A stretch of DNA of 64,000 bases from Rhodomicrobium sp. (GCA_021604665.1 BQJK01000002.1:558001-622000); one strand, 5' to 3'. Counted from the first letter of the stretch, positions 27,828 to 36,655 are shown. Translations and numbers: made by a program. Notes: generated by a model from the letters alone, not told the origin.

Positions 27828-28275
27828 TGGTGACAATTTCCGCTCTCTCTCATAACAGTCTGGTTTGGTGCAAAACGCGTTAGGTTCGCGCCAGTTATAT
27901 ATCTCAGTTTATACGTTTCATCAGATGCTAACAGGGATGGTAGAGATTTATTTTAGTGAATTGAAGCAGCTATCGGTTGATGATTTTGCTTCCGAAAGCT
28001 GATAACAGATTATTTTAGGCTGTACCCTTCTTAAGCTTATGGCTTAGATGATTGGTAGATCAGCCCAACATAACTCTCTATTTATCCCATATGAAATTTC
28101 TTCTTGAAAATTCTGTATGTTAGCAATTTCTCTTTTATCTAGCATGCCATTTGGTGATGTGCATGCATAAATTTGGATTTAAGGCTAACGTGGCCGCTCA
28201 GACACTTTTATTAGCTGCGTTGTAATTGCGGCGTATTTTTGCTCTCTTTGAAGCTCAACCAGGTTTTATTGCTCT
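27828..28275. other. Intergenic promoter region between DUF1036 and N-formylglutamate amidohydrolase genes
   Basis: The 448-bp gap between divergent genes is AT-rich. No gene, terminator or clear operator was recognised. Confidence 0.4.
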
Positions 28276-29106
28276 ATGCCCTCATTTTCTCAAGCTCTCA
28301 CTAAGACAGATACCAGCTTTCAACCGTTTCATTTGCTTGAGGGGCAGCTTGAGCCGGGCATTTTGGTGATTGCAGACCATGCCATGGCGGCTTTGCCTGA
28401 GGGGTATGATGCCCTTGGTCTTTCACCTGAGCAGTATGAGCGGCACATAGCTTATGATATTGGCATTGAAGGAACAGCACGCAAGCTGCATGAGGCATTA
28501 TCCTTGCCGACTGTGATGGCAGGTTTTTCGCGGCTGCTGATTGACCCCAACCGCGGTGAGGAAGACCCGACGCTGGTGATGCAACTCTCTGACGGGGCAG
28601 TGGTGCCGGGGAATGCCAATATCAGCCCTGAAGAGGTTGAACGGCGCAAGGCGCTTTATTATCGCCCCTATCACCAAGCCATCACCTCGGCTATAGACGC
28701 TTTTCTTGCTCAGGGCATTACCCCTATTCTGTTATCTCTCCACTCCTTTACTCATGTGTGGCGCGGTGAGGCACGGCCTTGGCATGCGGGTGTGTTGTGG
28801 GATCAGGATGACCGATTTGTTACACCGCTGCTCTCTGCCCTTGAAGCGGATACGAAGCTAGTGGTTGGTGATAACGAGCCTTATACCGGCAAGCTTAAGG
28901 GGGATTGTATGTATCGGCATGGTACTTTGCGCGGCCTGGCACATGCGCTTTTGGAGATACGCCAGGATCTTATCGCCAGCGAAGAGGGGCAAGAGGCATG
29001 GGCGGCGCGATTGGCAGCGCTTCTCTCAAAGCTCGTTAGCGACGAGGCGTCTCTTGCGCCTTGCCGGGAGCTTAAATATTTTGGAAGCTATATAGATGAG
29101 CGATGA
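28276..29106 (+). CDS. N-formylglutamate amidohydrolase family protein
   Basis: A 276-residue protein of the HutG-like N-formylglutamate amidohydrolase family. Characteristic segments are IVIADHAM near residue 32, HRxYxxY-like YYRPYHQAI, LLSLHSFTHVW and YTGKLKGDCMYRHG. These supply the metal ligands. The enzyme hydrolyses N-formyl-glutamate, or a related acyl amino acid, to the free amino acid. No hut genes are nearby, so its place in histidine breakdown is not supported by context. The link to the following DUF1244 gene, 60 bp away, is common in rhizobia. Confidence 0.85.
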   Translation: MPSFSQALTKTDTSFQPFHLLEGQLEPGILVIADHAMAALPEGYDALGLSPEQYERHIAYDIGIEGTARKLHEALSLPTVMAGFSRLLIDPNRGEEDPTLVMQLSDGAVVPGNANISPEEVERRKALYYRPYHQAITSAIDAFLAQGITPILLSLHSFTHVWRGEARPWHAGVLWDQDDRFVTPLLSALEADTKLVVGDNEPYTGKLKGDCMYRHGTLRGLAHALLEIRQDLIASEEGQEAWAARLAALLSKLVSDEASLAPCRELKYFGSYIDER

Positions 29107-29165
29107 TGTAACACTTTGATATGACGAAGTCCTAAGCTAACTCATATTTCTAAAAGGGAGAACCT

Positions 29166-29471
29166 ATGACTGAGATTGATAAAGAGACGCAGGTTGAACT
29201 TGAAGCGGCGGCGTTTCGGCGGCTCGTGCAGCATTTGCGGGACCGGCCTGATGTGCAGAATATTGACCTGATGAACCTTGCCAACTTTTGCCGCAACTGC
29301 CTCTCCAATTGGTACAAGGATGCAGCTGATGAAAAAGGGCTTTCACTCAGCAAGGAAGAGGCGCGGGAAATTGTTTACGGCATGCCTTATGATGAGTGGA
29401 AAGACAAATACCAAACAGAGGCGACCCCAGAACAGTTGGCTAAAATGAAAGCGCGGATGGACGAGCACTAG
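29166..29471 (+). CDS. DUF1244 family protein
   Basis: A 101-residue soluble protein. The segments FRRLVQHLRDRPDVQNIDL and NLANFCRNCLSNWY match DUF1244, a small helical family with two conserved cysteines and unknown function. GGGAG precedes the ATG. It probably shares a transcript with the upstream amidohydrolase gene. Confidence 0.88.
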   Translation: MTEIDKETQVELEAAAFRRLVQHLRDRPDVQNIDLMNLANFCRNCLSNWYKDAADEKGLSLSKEEAREIVYGMPYDEWKDKYQTEATPEQLAKMKARMDEH

Positions 29472-29583
29472 CTTGTCCGCTCTGCGGTCTTACCAGATAG
29501 ACAGACGCGCTTTGAAGCTGGGCCTTAAAAGTTCAAGCGCCGCCCACTTTGGCATAGGCTACCTCCTGGGCGTAGGTAACCTA

Positions 29584-30342
29584 TTAGGCATAAGTAACCA
29601 GGGCCTTGCGCACCTCATCAACAGTTGTGCAAGGGGCTTTAAATGCCAGGCGGGCGGCGGCCTCTCCGCGCATTAAATCGACACCTTCCGGGTCGCAGCC
29701 TGTTAGCCGCCATTTGCCGCCCTCTTCATTACAATGGGCTTGGGCGTAATGATCTATGGCATCGGCATGATCCTCATTCATATGGCCAAGAATGCCTGGT
29801 TCTGCGTCTTTCAACTTTTCGGTCAGCCCTTCATTCAAGATCAGGTCATCTCGTGTGAGGGTATAGGCCTTGCCGAAACCGGCATTAAAAAGGGCGCGTT
29901 CAACCTTCATGCGATATAGGTGAAAATCCGGCAGCTGATTATAAAGCTCTGCTTTCGGGTGACGGTTCAGATAACGCTGTCGTTGTGCGGCCTCGTTTTT
30001 TTGCTCGCTTTTCGTCAAGGTGTTAACGCGGGTGGTGTTGCCGATAAGCGTGAGGCGCGGATGGGCCAGCGGATCGCCTTTTCCGGGCTCACCCAGCATC
30101 AGTGATGAGCGGGCATCTTGCTTGAGGCCTTTGGTGTGGGCGGCCAGATCTGACATCAGAAAGATTGGGTCACCTTCCATTGTTAATGCGCAGTTGGTGC
30201 GGGTGACGATGGGGTGGCTCGTGCCCTCTTCCAATACCGCTATCGCTCCATAGCGCGCCTCACGCATGATTGTTTTAGCGGCCAATATAGCATCAGCTGT
30301 TGTTTCCAAAATGGGGGAGGCGGGCTTGGGTGAGTTTGTCAT
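29584..30342 (-). CDS. HugZ-like haem-utilisation / pyridoxamine-phosphate-oxidase-fold protein
   Basis: A 252-residue protein with an N-terminal split-barrel flavin/haem-binding domain (TIMREARYGAIAVLEEGTSHPIV, SDLAAHTKGLKQDARSSLML) and a C-terminal DUF2470 domain (LGHMNEDHADAIDHYAQ). Proteins with this architecture include HugZ, which opens haem to release iron, and many members of unproven activity. The gene is convergent with DUF1244 and divergent from the DUF411 gene. Haem use would fit the nearby MbfA exporter only loosely. Confidence 0.82.
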   Translation of the reverse strand: MTNSPKPASPILETTADAILAAKTIMREARYGAIAVLEEGTSHPIVTRTNCALTMEGDPIFLMSDLAAHTKGLKQDARSSLMLGEPGKGDPLAHPRLTLIGNTTRVNTLTKSEQKNEAAQRQRYLNRHPKAELYNQLPDFHLYRMKVERALFNAGFGKAYTLTRDDLILNEGLTEKLKDAEPGILGHMNEDHADAIDHYAQAHCNEEGGKWRLTGCDPEGVDLMRGEAAARLAFKAPCTTVDEVRKALVTYA

Positions 30343-30450
30343 TAAATGGCCTTTCTATGGACGTTTATAGCTGCCTTACTGCTAGAGGTGCTAAAATGGC
30401 CGGGCGCCTGTTATGCTGTTAGCTTCGCTTCTAACCTTAAAACGGATCAA

Positions 30451-30978
30451 ATGATTATGCCTTTGAAATTGTTATTGTCCATCTGCCTTATTGCTGCTGG
30501 GCTTGTTTCCCTAGCACCCGGCGGTTCTTTTTCAACGGCATATGCCGGGCAACAGGATGAGGCGGTTTCTAAAAAACCGCTTAGCCAGATTACCATGTTT
30601 AAAAGCCCGACCTGTGGGTGCTGCGCAAAGTGGGCGCAACATCTGCGAGACAATGGATTTTCTGTAAAAGAAATTGGCGCTCGTTCAATGGCTGAGGTGA
30701 AACGTGGTGCTGGTATCTCCTCTAAGCTTCGCTCTTGCCACACGGCTTTTTTGAAAGTTGAAGATGGGGCAGGGGAGAAAACTTATGTGATTGAGGGCCA
30801 TGTACCTGCGAAAGAGGTCAAGCGGCTGCTTACCGAAAAACCTGACATTAAAGGGCTGACCGTGCCGGGCATGCCTATTGGCTCACCGGGCATGGAAGCG
30901 CCGGATGGGCGCACGGAAAAATATGATGTGCTGAGCTTTGATGATGAGGGCGATACGGCGGTTTTTGAGAGCTATTGA
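30451..30978 (+). CDS. DUF411 secreted protein, probable metal binding
   Basis: A 175-residue exported protein with a signal peptide (MIMPLKLLLSICLIAAGLVS...). The DUF411 core follows: SPTCGCCAKWAQHL has a thioredoxin-like CxxCC cluster, and a later SCHTAF and GHVPAKEV are conserved. Family members are associated with copper or other metal handling. The start is ATG 30451 or 30457. An upstream in-frame ATG at 30346 would remove the signal peptide from the N-terminus and lies four bases from the divergent gene, so it is rejected. Confidence 0.82.
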   Translation: MIMPLKLLLSICLIAAGLVSLAPGGSFSTAYAGQQDEAVSKKPLSQITMFKSPTCGCCAKWAQHLRDNGFSVKEIGARSMAEVKRGAGISSKLRSCHTAFLKVEDGAGEKTYVIEGHVPAKEVKRLLTEKPDIKGLTVPGMPIGSPGMEAPDGRTEKYDVLSFDDEGDTAVFESY

Positions 30979-31328
30979 GCCTCGTGAGGCTTCGGCCGCA
31001 TGGCCTCTAACATATCAAATTTCAGGCTCTTGGTTTTAATTTGGCAGCTTGTTTCATCATCTTTAAGCGGGCAATGCACCATGATGCCATCAGGATAAAA
31101 AGAGCTGTTATCGCAGCTGCCTTTGTAAATATAGCCTTGTGCCTTATCCGTCTTTCGCACCAGTTTCAGTATTATGCAGCTGCTATGTAACAAGATAAGT
31201 CGACGGATTTGATACTCTAATATTTCAGCATATGCGGCAGTTGGTTTGAGCGCTATACCGGTGAGTATGAGCCCAGCGAGTAACAGCCTGCATGACATTA
31301 CTCTGAGCTCAAAACTTTTAAGCCGCAT
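30972..31328 (-). CDS. Small secreted protein of unknown function next to the PQQ locus
   Basis: A 118-residue protein with a signal peptide (MSCRLLLAGLILTGIALKP..AYA) and four cysteines in the mature part. No family recognised. The frame is open far upstream across the pedF 3' region, but codon content there looks antisense-like and no family match is seen, so I start at ATG 31328. ATG 31298 is also possible. It is the last gene on the minus strand of the PQQ dehydrogenase locus and its end overlaps the convergent DUF411 gene by 7 bp. Confidence 0.6.
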   Translation of the reverse strand: MRLKSFELRVMSCRLLLAGLILTGIALKPTAAYAEILEYQIRRLILLHSSCIILKLVRKTDKAQGYIYKGSCDNSSFYPDGIMVHCPLKDDETSCQIKTKSLKFDMLEAMRPKPHEAQ

Positions 31329-31539
31329 AGCTTTCGCAGCCCTGGCTCTGGCAGGCCAAGTCATTAAATTTGTCGATGGGCGCAGCCTTTGGGTGGCCTT
31401 TCGAAATCTTACTAGAAAATGGGTCATGGGGTGCGCGGCCAGGGCCGCTCTCAGCCCAGCCTGAGCTGAGCTGAAGCACTTATTTAGCCTTGGGGCGCTT
31501 GGCATTTCGACCTTTCTGGACGAGCCTATGCTGCACCGC

Positions 31540-31959
31540 CTATTCAGGTTGTGCATTGATATAGCTACGGATGGCCCACATGGCTTCCTGACTGATGAGC
31601 CCTTCAAACTTTGGCATTTTTGTAACCCCGTTCTGGTGGTAGCCTTTACGAACGCGATTGATGTACCAGCTGTCTCCATCGGCGTTCTTTTCCAGATCAC
31701 GAAGATCTGGGGCGATGCCACCTGATTTAGCTTCCAACCCGTGGCAGCGGGCACAATTGGAGTTATAACCGCGGGAGCCAATAGAGATGGCCAATTTATT
31801 ACCCTTATATGGATTTTCTTTCAGCCAGGTTTCGCCAAGTTCCTTCAAGCCTTCGGTATCTACTGGTTGGGGGGCACCATCACCATGAGCGCGGCCTGGC
31901 AATATAGCTGCCAGGCTGATTGCAGCAGCCAGTAATAGTGTTTTAAAGGTTTGTTTCAT
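31540..31959 (-). CDS. pedF: Periplasmic cytochrome c-550, PedF type
   Basis: A 139-residue single-haem cytochrome: signal peptide (TLLLAAAISLAAILPGRAHG), haem motif CARCHG, and a distal methionine in VTKMPKFEG. It closely fits PedF, the electron acceptor encoded beside quinoprotein ethanol dehydrogenases, and would carry electrons from the dehydrogenase encoded upstream to the terminal oxidase. It lies 32 bp after the preceding gene's stop on the same strand. Confidence 0.88.
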   Translation of the reverse strand: MKQTFKTLLLAAAISLAAILPGRAHGDGAPQPVDTEGLKELGETWLKENPYKGNKLAISIGSRGYNSNCARCHGLEAKSGGIAPDLRDLEKNADGDSWYINRVRKGYHQNGVTKMPKFEGLISQEAMWAIRSYINAQPE

Positions 31960-31991
31960 CTGGTTAATTGCTCCTTTAGATGATCGTTTAA

Positions 31992-32462
31992 TTAGTGATT
32001 GTTTGGCGCCAGCTCTAAAGGCTCTAGCCAGATGGCCCAGGCCGCACTGCCGTGAATTTTTAAGGAATAGGTGCCGGGTTTTTTAATTTCGTAACTGTCT
32101 TCACCACCACCACCCAAATGCAGATTTTGCAGCACCTGCCCCTTATCACCGCGCAGGTAAAGAACAAAAATAGCACCGTAGCTTTTGAATCTCAGCCGAT
32201 GAGGGCTGGTCAATTTAAATGGTTCAGTGATGTGACCTAAGCGACCTTGAAAACGGGGCGGAGCTAATTGCTTCGCGGCGTCATCAAAACAAGCCAGGCG
32301 GGCTTTATCTCCAGCTATCATTTGGCATTGCTGTATTAGCTTGCGCTCATCAGCAGCGCGCCGTGGATCGCCTGCAGTGTGGGCCATATTTGACGGCTGT
32401 ATAATCGAGACAAGCAACAATGAAAGCCATAACAAAGCTGCATGGCATGTTTTTTGTTTCAT
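31992..32462 (-). CDS. Secreted protein with RLACFD motif, unknown function
   Basis: A 156-residue protein with a signal peptide (LLWLSLLLVSIIQ) and the motif CQMIAGDKARLACFD, a short helical cap found in several exported protein families. The C-terminal part looks like a beta-sandwich. It lies 4 bp downstream of the pentapeptide gene and 32 bp upstream of pedF, so it belongs to the PQQ dehydrogenase transcript. No precise family could be named. Confidence 0.65.
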   Translation of the reverse strand: MKQKTCHAALLWLSLLLVSIIQPSNMAHTAGDPRRAADERKLIQQCQMIAGDKARLACFDDAAKQLAPPRFQGRLGHITEPFKLTSPHRLRFKSYGAIFVLYLRGDKGQVLQNLHLGGGGEDSYEIKKPGTYSLKIHGSAAWAIWLEPLELAPNNH

Positions 32463-32466
32463 CTGG

Positions 32467-33078
32467 CTACCAATTGAATGGGCAACCTGTGCAACCCTCC
32501 ATAAATGCCCCTTGCCATATGGCGTAGGTCATCTTGGAATTTGCAATATGCGCGTATGAGAGATTGGCATCATAAAATTTGGCTTCCTGGAGGTTGGCAT
32601 TGATTATTTTTGCCCCAACAAACTGGGTGTAATAAGCGCGCACCATTTCAAAATTCACAGCGGTTAGATCTGCATGGCTCATATCTGCATGCATCGCGCG
32701 GGAAAATTCCAGATTAGCCCCGCGAAGGGAGGCGCCGATAAATTTAGTTCGTATCAGTTTTGAAATACGCATGTCTGCCGATTCCAGATCAGCGCCGGAG
32801 AGATCCGCACCAATTAGATTAATGCCGCGCATATCTGCTCTTGCGAATTTTGCGCCTCTTAAATCTGCCCCAGACAAGTCAGCTTGTTTCAAATCTGCAA
32901 ATCGAAAATCTATATTTGGGCAAATAGTTTTCGGTTTAATTTCGCAGCCATTGATAACCCAGGGGTTTGGTCTCTCTTTTGCGTTTACATTTTTTTCATA
33001 GGCTTTTGCTGTTGCGGCCATGCCAACTGCAATCATGGTCACTAAAGCGCTTAATTTTGCGACGGTTTTAAAATTCAT
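32467..33078 (-). CDS. Secreted pentapeptide-repeat protein
   Basis: A 203-residue exported protein. After a signal-like N-terminus (KLSALVTMIAVGMAATAKA) come about twenty A(D/N)LxX pentapeptides (ADLKQ ADLSG ADLRG AKFAR ADMRG and so on), which form a right-handed square beta-helix. Its placement between the alcohol dehydrogenase and its cytochrome suggests a structural or assembly role in the periplasm. That is an inference from position only. Confidence 0.83.
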   Translation of the reverse strand: MNFKTVAKLSALVTMIAVGMAATAKAYEKNVNAKERPNPWVINGCEIKPKTICPNIDFRFADLKQADLSGADLRGAKFARADMRGINLIGADLSGADLESADMRISKLIRTKFIGASLRGANLEFSRAMHADMSHADLTAVNFEMVRAYYTQFVGAKIINANLQEAKFYDANLSYAHIANSKMTYAIWQGAFMEGCTGCPFNW

Positions 33079-33258
33079 CTCTCTTGCCTTTCACCTAAAT
33101 ATTAAGAGCGGGAGACCGATTGGCATCAGATGGAGAGTTGAGCCGCGGTGCTGTTGCTTTGCCTCTCAACATTCCACACGCTCCCAAACATCGCTCGCCA
33201 GCTATAGCGGATAATATCCAGTGTGGTCCTATCCTTGGGGGTAAGTCTTGGTGGTAGC

Positions 33259-33324
33259 ACCCGGCAGTGCTTAGTTGCACTGCCGGGTACGTCTTCATAA
33301 AACCCTGGGAAGGGATAGGGTTTT
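33259..33324 (-). terminator. Twin hairpins after the PQQ dehydrogenase gene
   Basis: AAAACCCT/AGGGTTTT (33299-33324) overlaps the stop codon, and a 12-bp perfect stem ACCCGGCAGTGC/GCACTGCCGGGT (33259-33288) follows. The first has a TTTT side and may act as a terminator. The second lacks a T run and may be an mRNA stabiliser, which would keep the abundant dehydrogenase message above its downstream genes. Confidence 0.5.
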
Positions 33325-35233
33325 AGTTAGAGGCTAGTTCTTTTGGGATCTCAAAGACCCAGAATGAGCCACCTTGTGAGATCGGTTTTGTCAGGTCAGC
33401 AATATCGCCACCCCAAAGTGGAACCGCACCGCCATAACCAGAGCCAATGCCGACATATTGTTTGCCGTCTATTTCCCAAGTTACAGGGATGGAAACAACG
33501 CCAGATCCTGTTTGGAATTTCCAGAGTTCTTTACCATTTTCGGCATCAAACGCTTTCAGGTAACCATCGCTGGTGCCAGTGAAGACGAGACCACCTTTGG
33601 TTGTTAGCGTACCCGCCCATAGTGGTAGCTTCTCTTTGGCTTCCCAAACAATCTTACCTGTCAGAGGATCCATAGCCCGTAGCACACCGATATGATCGTC
33701 GAACTGTTTATGGATACGGAAACCCTGCCCTAGATATGCAGCACCTTTTTTATAGGTGATGTTTTCTGTCCAGTAATCTTCTGACCAGTCATTTGACGGG
33801 ATATAGAAGAGACCTGTTTCAGGGCTATATGACATTGGGTTCCAGTTTTTACCCCCAAGGAAGTTAGGCGTTACCTTGATAACTTTGCCCCTTTTCTCAC
33901 CTGGTGCTGGAGGTGGCGGACGCTGGCCTTCCACCTCAATTGGCCGACCGGTTTTAAGGTCAAATCCTTTGGCCCAGCTGATATCTGGAACAAATGGGTA
34001 AGCTGCGAGGAGTGATGTTGGCTTATTGATCTTTTTGTCACCACGCTTAGTCAGTTTTGTGCGATCAGTGACAAAGAAGAAACCGTTACGGTCAGCATGA
34101 GCGCCGGCTTTCACGAGTTTGCCTGTTTTTGGATCTTTATATTCAAACAGGATAATTTCGTTATTGCCGGAGAAATCCCAAGCGTCATTTGGTGTGTGTT
34201 GATAAAAGCCGACCATTTCACCTGTTGTTGGATCAACATAAGCTTGACCTGAGGTGTAAAGGCTATCCCATTCTTTTGGATCGCCGCCTTTTGGTGTCCG
34301 TTTCCATGTATTCCAGGGGGCAGGGTTACCGGCACCAATGATAATGGTGTTTGTTTCGATATCGAAACTTGCTGTTTGCCAGGGAGCGCCGCCGCCATGG
34401 CTCCAGGATTCGACTTTACCAGTGTTTTTGTAGGCTCCATCAGGCCAAGATGGGGCTTTAGGATCACCCGTTGGACCAGCATCCTTACCAGCAATACGGC
34501 CTTTATGACCTTCAACGAAGGGACGCATCCATAGCTCTTCACCTGTTTCAGGGTCACGCGCGTAGAGCTTGCCGACAACACCGAATTCATCACCTGATGT
34601 GCCGTGGATCAGCATCATCTTGCCAGTTTTTTGGTCTTTAATGATGAAAGGTGCACCGGTCATTGTGTAACCGGCTGTGTGATCATCGAATTTCTTTTTC
34701 CAGACCACTTTACCTGTGTCTTTGTTGAGCGCCACGATAGAGGCGTCCAGCAGACCCATGTAAACTTTGTCACCATATATGGCGGCGCCGCGGTTCACAA
34801 CGTCACAGCAAGGGCGAATATCTTCAGGTAGGCGTGCTGTATATTGCCATAGTTTCTTGCCGGTTTTTGCGTCCAGCGCAAACATCCGTGAGTAAGAGGC
34901 TGTCATGTAGATGACGCCATCATGAACTATGGCCTGGCCTTCCTGGCCACGTTGCTTCTCATCACCGAAAGAGAATGACCATTTCGGGCGCATTTTAGCG
35001 ACGTTTTTTTTGTTGATTTGACTAAGTGCACTGTGGCGCTGCGCTTTAAGACCAAGGCCGTAAGTCAGAATATCGCCGGGTGTTTTTGCGTCATTGACTA
35101 TATCATCCCATGACACTTTTTTGCCTTCTGCCAGCGCGGGGCTAGCCACAGCTGCTGTCAGCATTAAACCCGCAACACCTGCACTTAAGGCTAGCCTCGA
35201 GATTTTTGAGTTTCGATTTATATTGTATTTCAC
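33323..35233 (-). CDS. exaA: PQQ-dependent alcohol dehydrogenase, calcium type (ExaA/PedE-like)
   Basis: A 636-residue periplasmic quinoprotein with eight beta-propeller W motifs. Seen in sequence: signal peptide (ALSAGVAGLMLTAAVASPALA), the adjacent-cysteine disulfide in IRPCCDVVNRG, GNPAPWNTW, and the catalytic WDFSGNNE. Lanthanide enzymes carry Asp two residues after the catalytic Asp, but here it is Ser, as in calcium-dependent ExaA/PedE. It oxidises ethanol and other short alcohols and reduces cytochrome c550. I use GTG 35233, with GGGAGG six bases upstream, instead of ATG 35254, which lacks such a site. An 11-bp repeat array lies upstream. Confidence 0.9.
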   Translation of the reverse strand: MKYNINRNSKISRLALSAGVAGLMLTAAVASPALAEGKKVSWDDIVNDAKTPGDILTYGLGLKAQRHSALSQINKKNVAKMRPKWSFSFGDEKQRGQEGQAIVHDGVIYMTASYSRMFALDAKTGKKLWQYTARLPEDIRPCCDVVNRGAAIYGDKVYMGLLDASIVALNKDTGKVVWKKKFDDHTAGYTMTGAPFIIKDQKTGKMMLIHGTSGDEFGVVGKLYARDPETGEELWMRPFVEGHKGRIAGKDAGPTGDPKAPSWPDGAYKNTGKVESWSHGGGAPWQTASFDIETNTIIIGAGNPAPWNTWKRTPKGGDPKEWDSLYTSGQAYVDPTTGEMVGFYQHTPNDAWDFSGNNEIILFEYKDPKTGKLVKAGAHADRNGFFFVTDRTKLTKRGDKKINKPTSLLAAYPFVPDISWAKGFDLKTGRPIEVEGQRPPPPAPGEKRGKVIKVTPNFLGGKNWNPMSYSPETGLFYIPSNDWSEDYWTENITYKKGAAYLGQGFRIHKQFDDHIGVLRAMDPLTGKIVWEAKEKLPLWAGTLTTKGGLVFTGTSDGYLKAFDAENGKELWKFQTGSGVVSIPVTWEIDGKQYVGIGSGYGGAVPLWGGDIADLTKPISQGGSFWVFEIPKELASN

Positions 35234-35355
35234 TTTTTTCCTCCCACTCTTCATTGAGTTGAGAGGAGAGATTAGGAATATATATTTGATAAAGTAATGA
35301 TTTAATACTGATAGCTTATTGAGTTTTTAGAATCATTAGTGCCATGTAATTGCAA

Positions 35356-35410
35356 TTTTCATTAGCTTTTCCTGAGCTTTTCATGATATTTTCTTGAGCT
35401 TTGCTTACAA
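35356..35410 (-). promoter_or_regulatory. Tandem 11-bp operator-like array upstream of the PQQ dehydrogenase
   Basis: Read toward the gene, four contiguous 11-bp units occupy 35399-35356: GCTCAAG-AAAA, TATCATG-AAAA, GCTCAGG-AAAA and GCTAATG-AAAA. A decayed fifth unit lies upstream. Seven variable bases plus a four-A spacer at exact 11-bp period is the geometry of OmpR/PhoB-family binding sites. It lies 120-165 bp before the GTG start. Confidence 0.6.
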
Positions 35411-35578
35411 AAGCCTTCCCATTGCTATGGTGCCTTTCAGTGACTGGTTTTATAAGTAGGCTGGCATTTTTCTGGGGGGGGCATTTAGGTAAACTGGTGA
35501 GTAAGAGGCAGGGGGAGCCAGGGCTTTATGGCTGACAGCTGCTCTCTTACAGCGGACCTCTTACAACTATGAGCGCTT

Positions 35579-36373
35579 TTACAGCAGGCAGGTCGCTGCT
35601 TGTTGGGTGGGGGTGGATTTCAGGTCTTTAAGCAGGTCTGAGATACGCAAATTGACGGCGCGGATGCCGTCTGCCCAGAGGGCTTCAGGGAATTCAGCAA
35701 TTTTCATATAGATCTTATATTGCTCAGCCTCTGTCAGCCCTTTGTGAGCTGTGCCATCAAGTAGTGACTGGTACCAGTTAAACCAAAAGGCAGAGTTCGG
35801 ATCTTTGCTCAGGGATATTTCGCGGTAGGCTGTAAATTCCAGATAGAAGGGGTTGTCCACACTTGGCCGCCAGAGCGGGAGGGTTGCGATCTTATCTGGT
35901 TGGACATTTTCTAATAGGGAGTTGGCATCTACTTCATTTTCCTGAGTGAGGATGCCATTGATATGAGATGCGATACTGCCATGCTCTGAGCAGGATTCCA
36001 GCAGCTGCATCAACAGATCAAAGGATCGTGTCTCAATGCCGTTTGCTGAAGTGAAATTCAGAATATCCTGATGCAGTTTCACATTTACTTCGCCTGCCCC
36101 AGCGCCAGTACCTGGGCCTGGGCCTGGGCCAGCGCTTACGCCCGGTGGTCTAAAGTGTTTAACGAAATAATTGGCTTTAATGCCCAGCTGGCTGAAAAAG
36201 ATTATCCGCATCATCAGCCAAGCCTGGCTACGGTGCCCTTCGGACATGATGTAATAAGGCAGCGACCGCGCTGCTGTTCTCACTGCTAGCAGCAGCGCCC
36301 ACATTGGGTCTTTATCTTGAAGCCATGCTTTCACGTCTCTGCAATCAGAGAATTCCACCATCCAGGGCACCAC
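35579..36373 (-). CDS. Hypothetical protein with a GP-rich insertion
   Basis: A 264-residue protein with no signal peptide or clear domain. The N-terminus (VPWMVEFSDCRDVKAWL) and middle resemble a family of alphaproteobacterial hypothetical proteins, which I cannot assign. Residues about 78-93 are a low-complexity GPGPGPGTGAGAG stretch, encoded by a GGCCCA hexamer repeated in tandem (35-40 bp around 36110), likely a linker of variable length. It sits between the regulator pair and the dehydrogenase on the same strand. Confidence 0.6.
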   Translation of the reverse strand: MVPWMVEFSDCRDVKAWLQDKDPMWALLLAVRTAARSLPYYIMSEGHRSQAWLMMRIIFFSQLGIKANYFVKHFRPPGVSAGPGPGPGTGAGAGEVNVKLHQDILNFTSANGIETRSFDLLMQLLESCSEHGSIASHINGILTQENEVDANSLLENVQPDKIATLPLWRPSVDNPFYLEFTAYREISLSKDPNSAFWFNWYQSLLDGTAHKGLTEAEQYKIYMKIAEFPEALWADGIRAVNLRISDLLKDLKSTPTQQAATCLL

Positions 36374-36542
36374 TTCTGTCTAAGTTCAATTAACTTTAGT
36401 ATGATGACTTTATCTGCCCCCTTCGTCAATTGTTTCTGGATTGTTACAGATTGCAAGTTGCAAAAAATCATTGTGGCGGTGGGGCAATGCTTCCATCACT
36501 CTCACGGCTCTTTCGGCAGCTTTGCGCCCGAGGCATTTTAGT

Positions 36543-36655
36543 GGCGCTTTAGGTTAGCCTCCAGCAACCGATTCTTTGCTGGCGCTTTAGGTTGCCCACT
36601 AGCAACCGATTCTTTGCTGGCGCTTTAGGTTGCCCACTAGCAACCGCGCTAGTTA
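36543..36655. repeat. Three tandem 38-bp repeats at the 3' end of the response-regulator gene
   Basis: Units begin at 36543, 36581 and 36619, each GGCGCTTTAGGTTGCCCACT followed by AGCAACCG. The inner GGTTGC/GCAACC arms pair. The last unit ends in ACCGCGCTA and supplies the TAG stop of the regulator on the minus strand, as at the nirB 3' end. Confidence 0.8.

Noticed and set aside
30972-31781. A 269-residue version of the small secreted protein at the end of the PQQ locus
   Set aside because: The extra N-terminal part overlaps pedF in another frame, and would bury the signal peptide in the middle of the protein.
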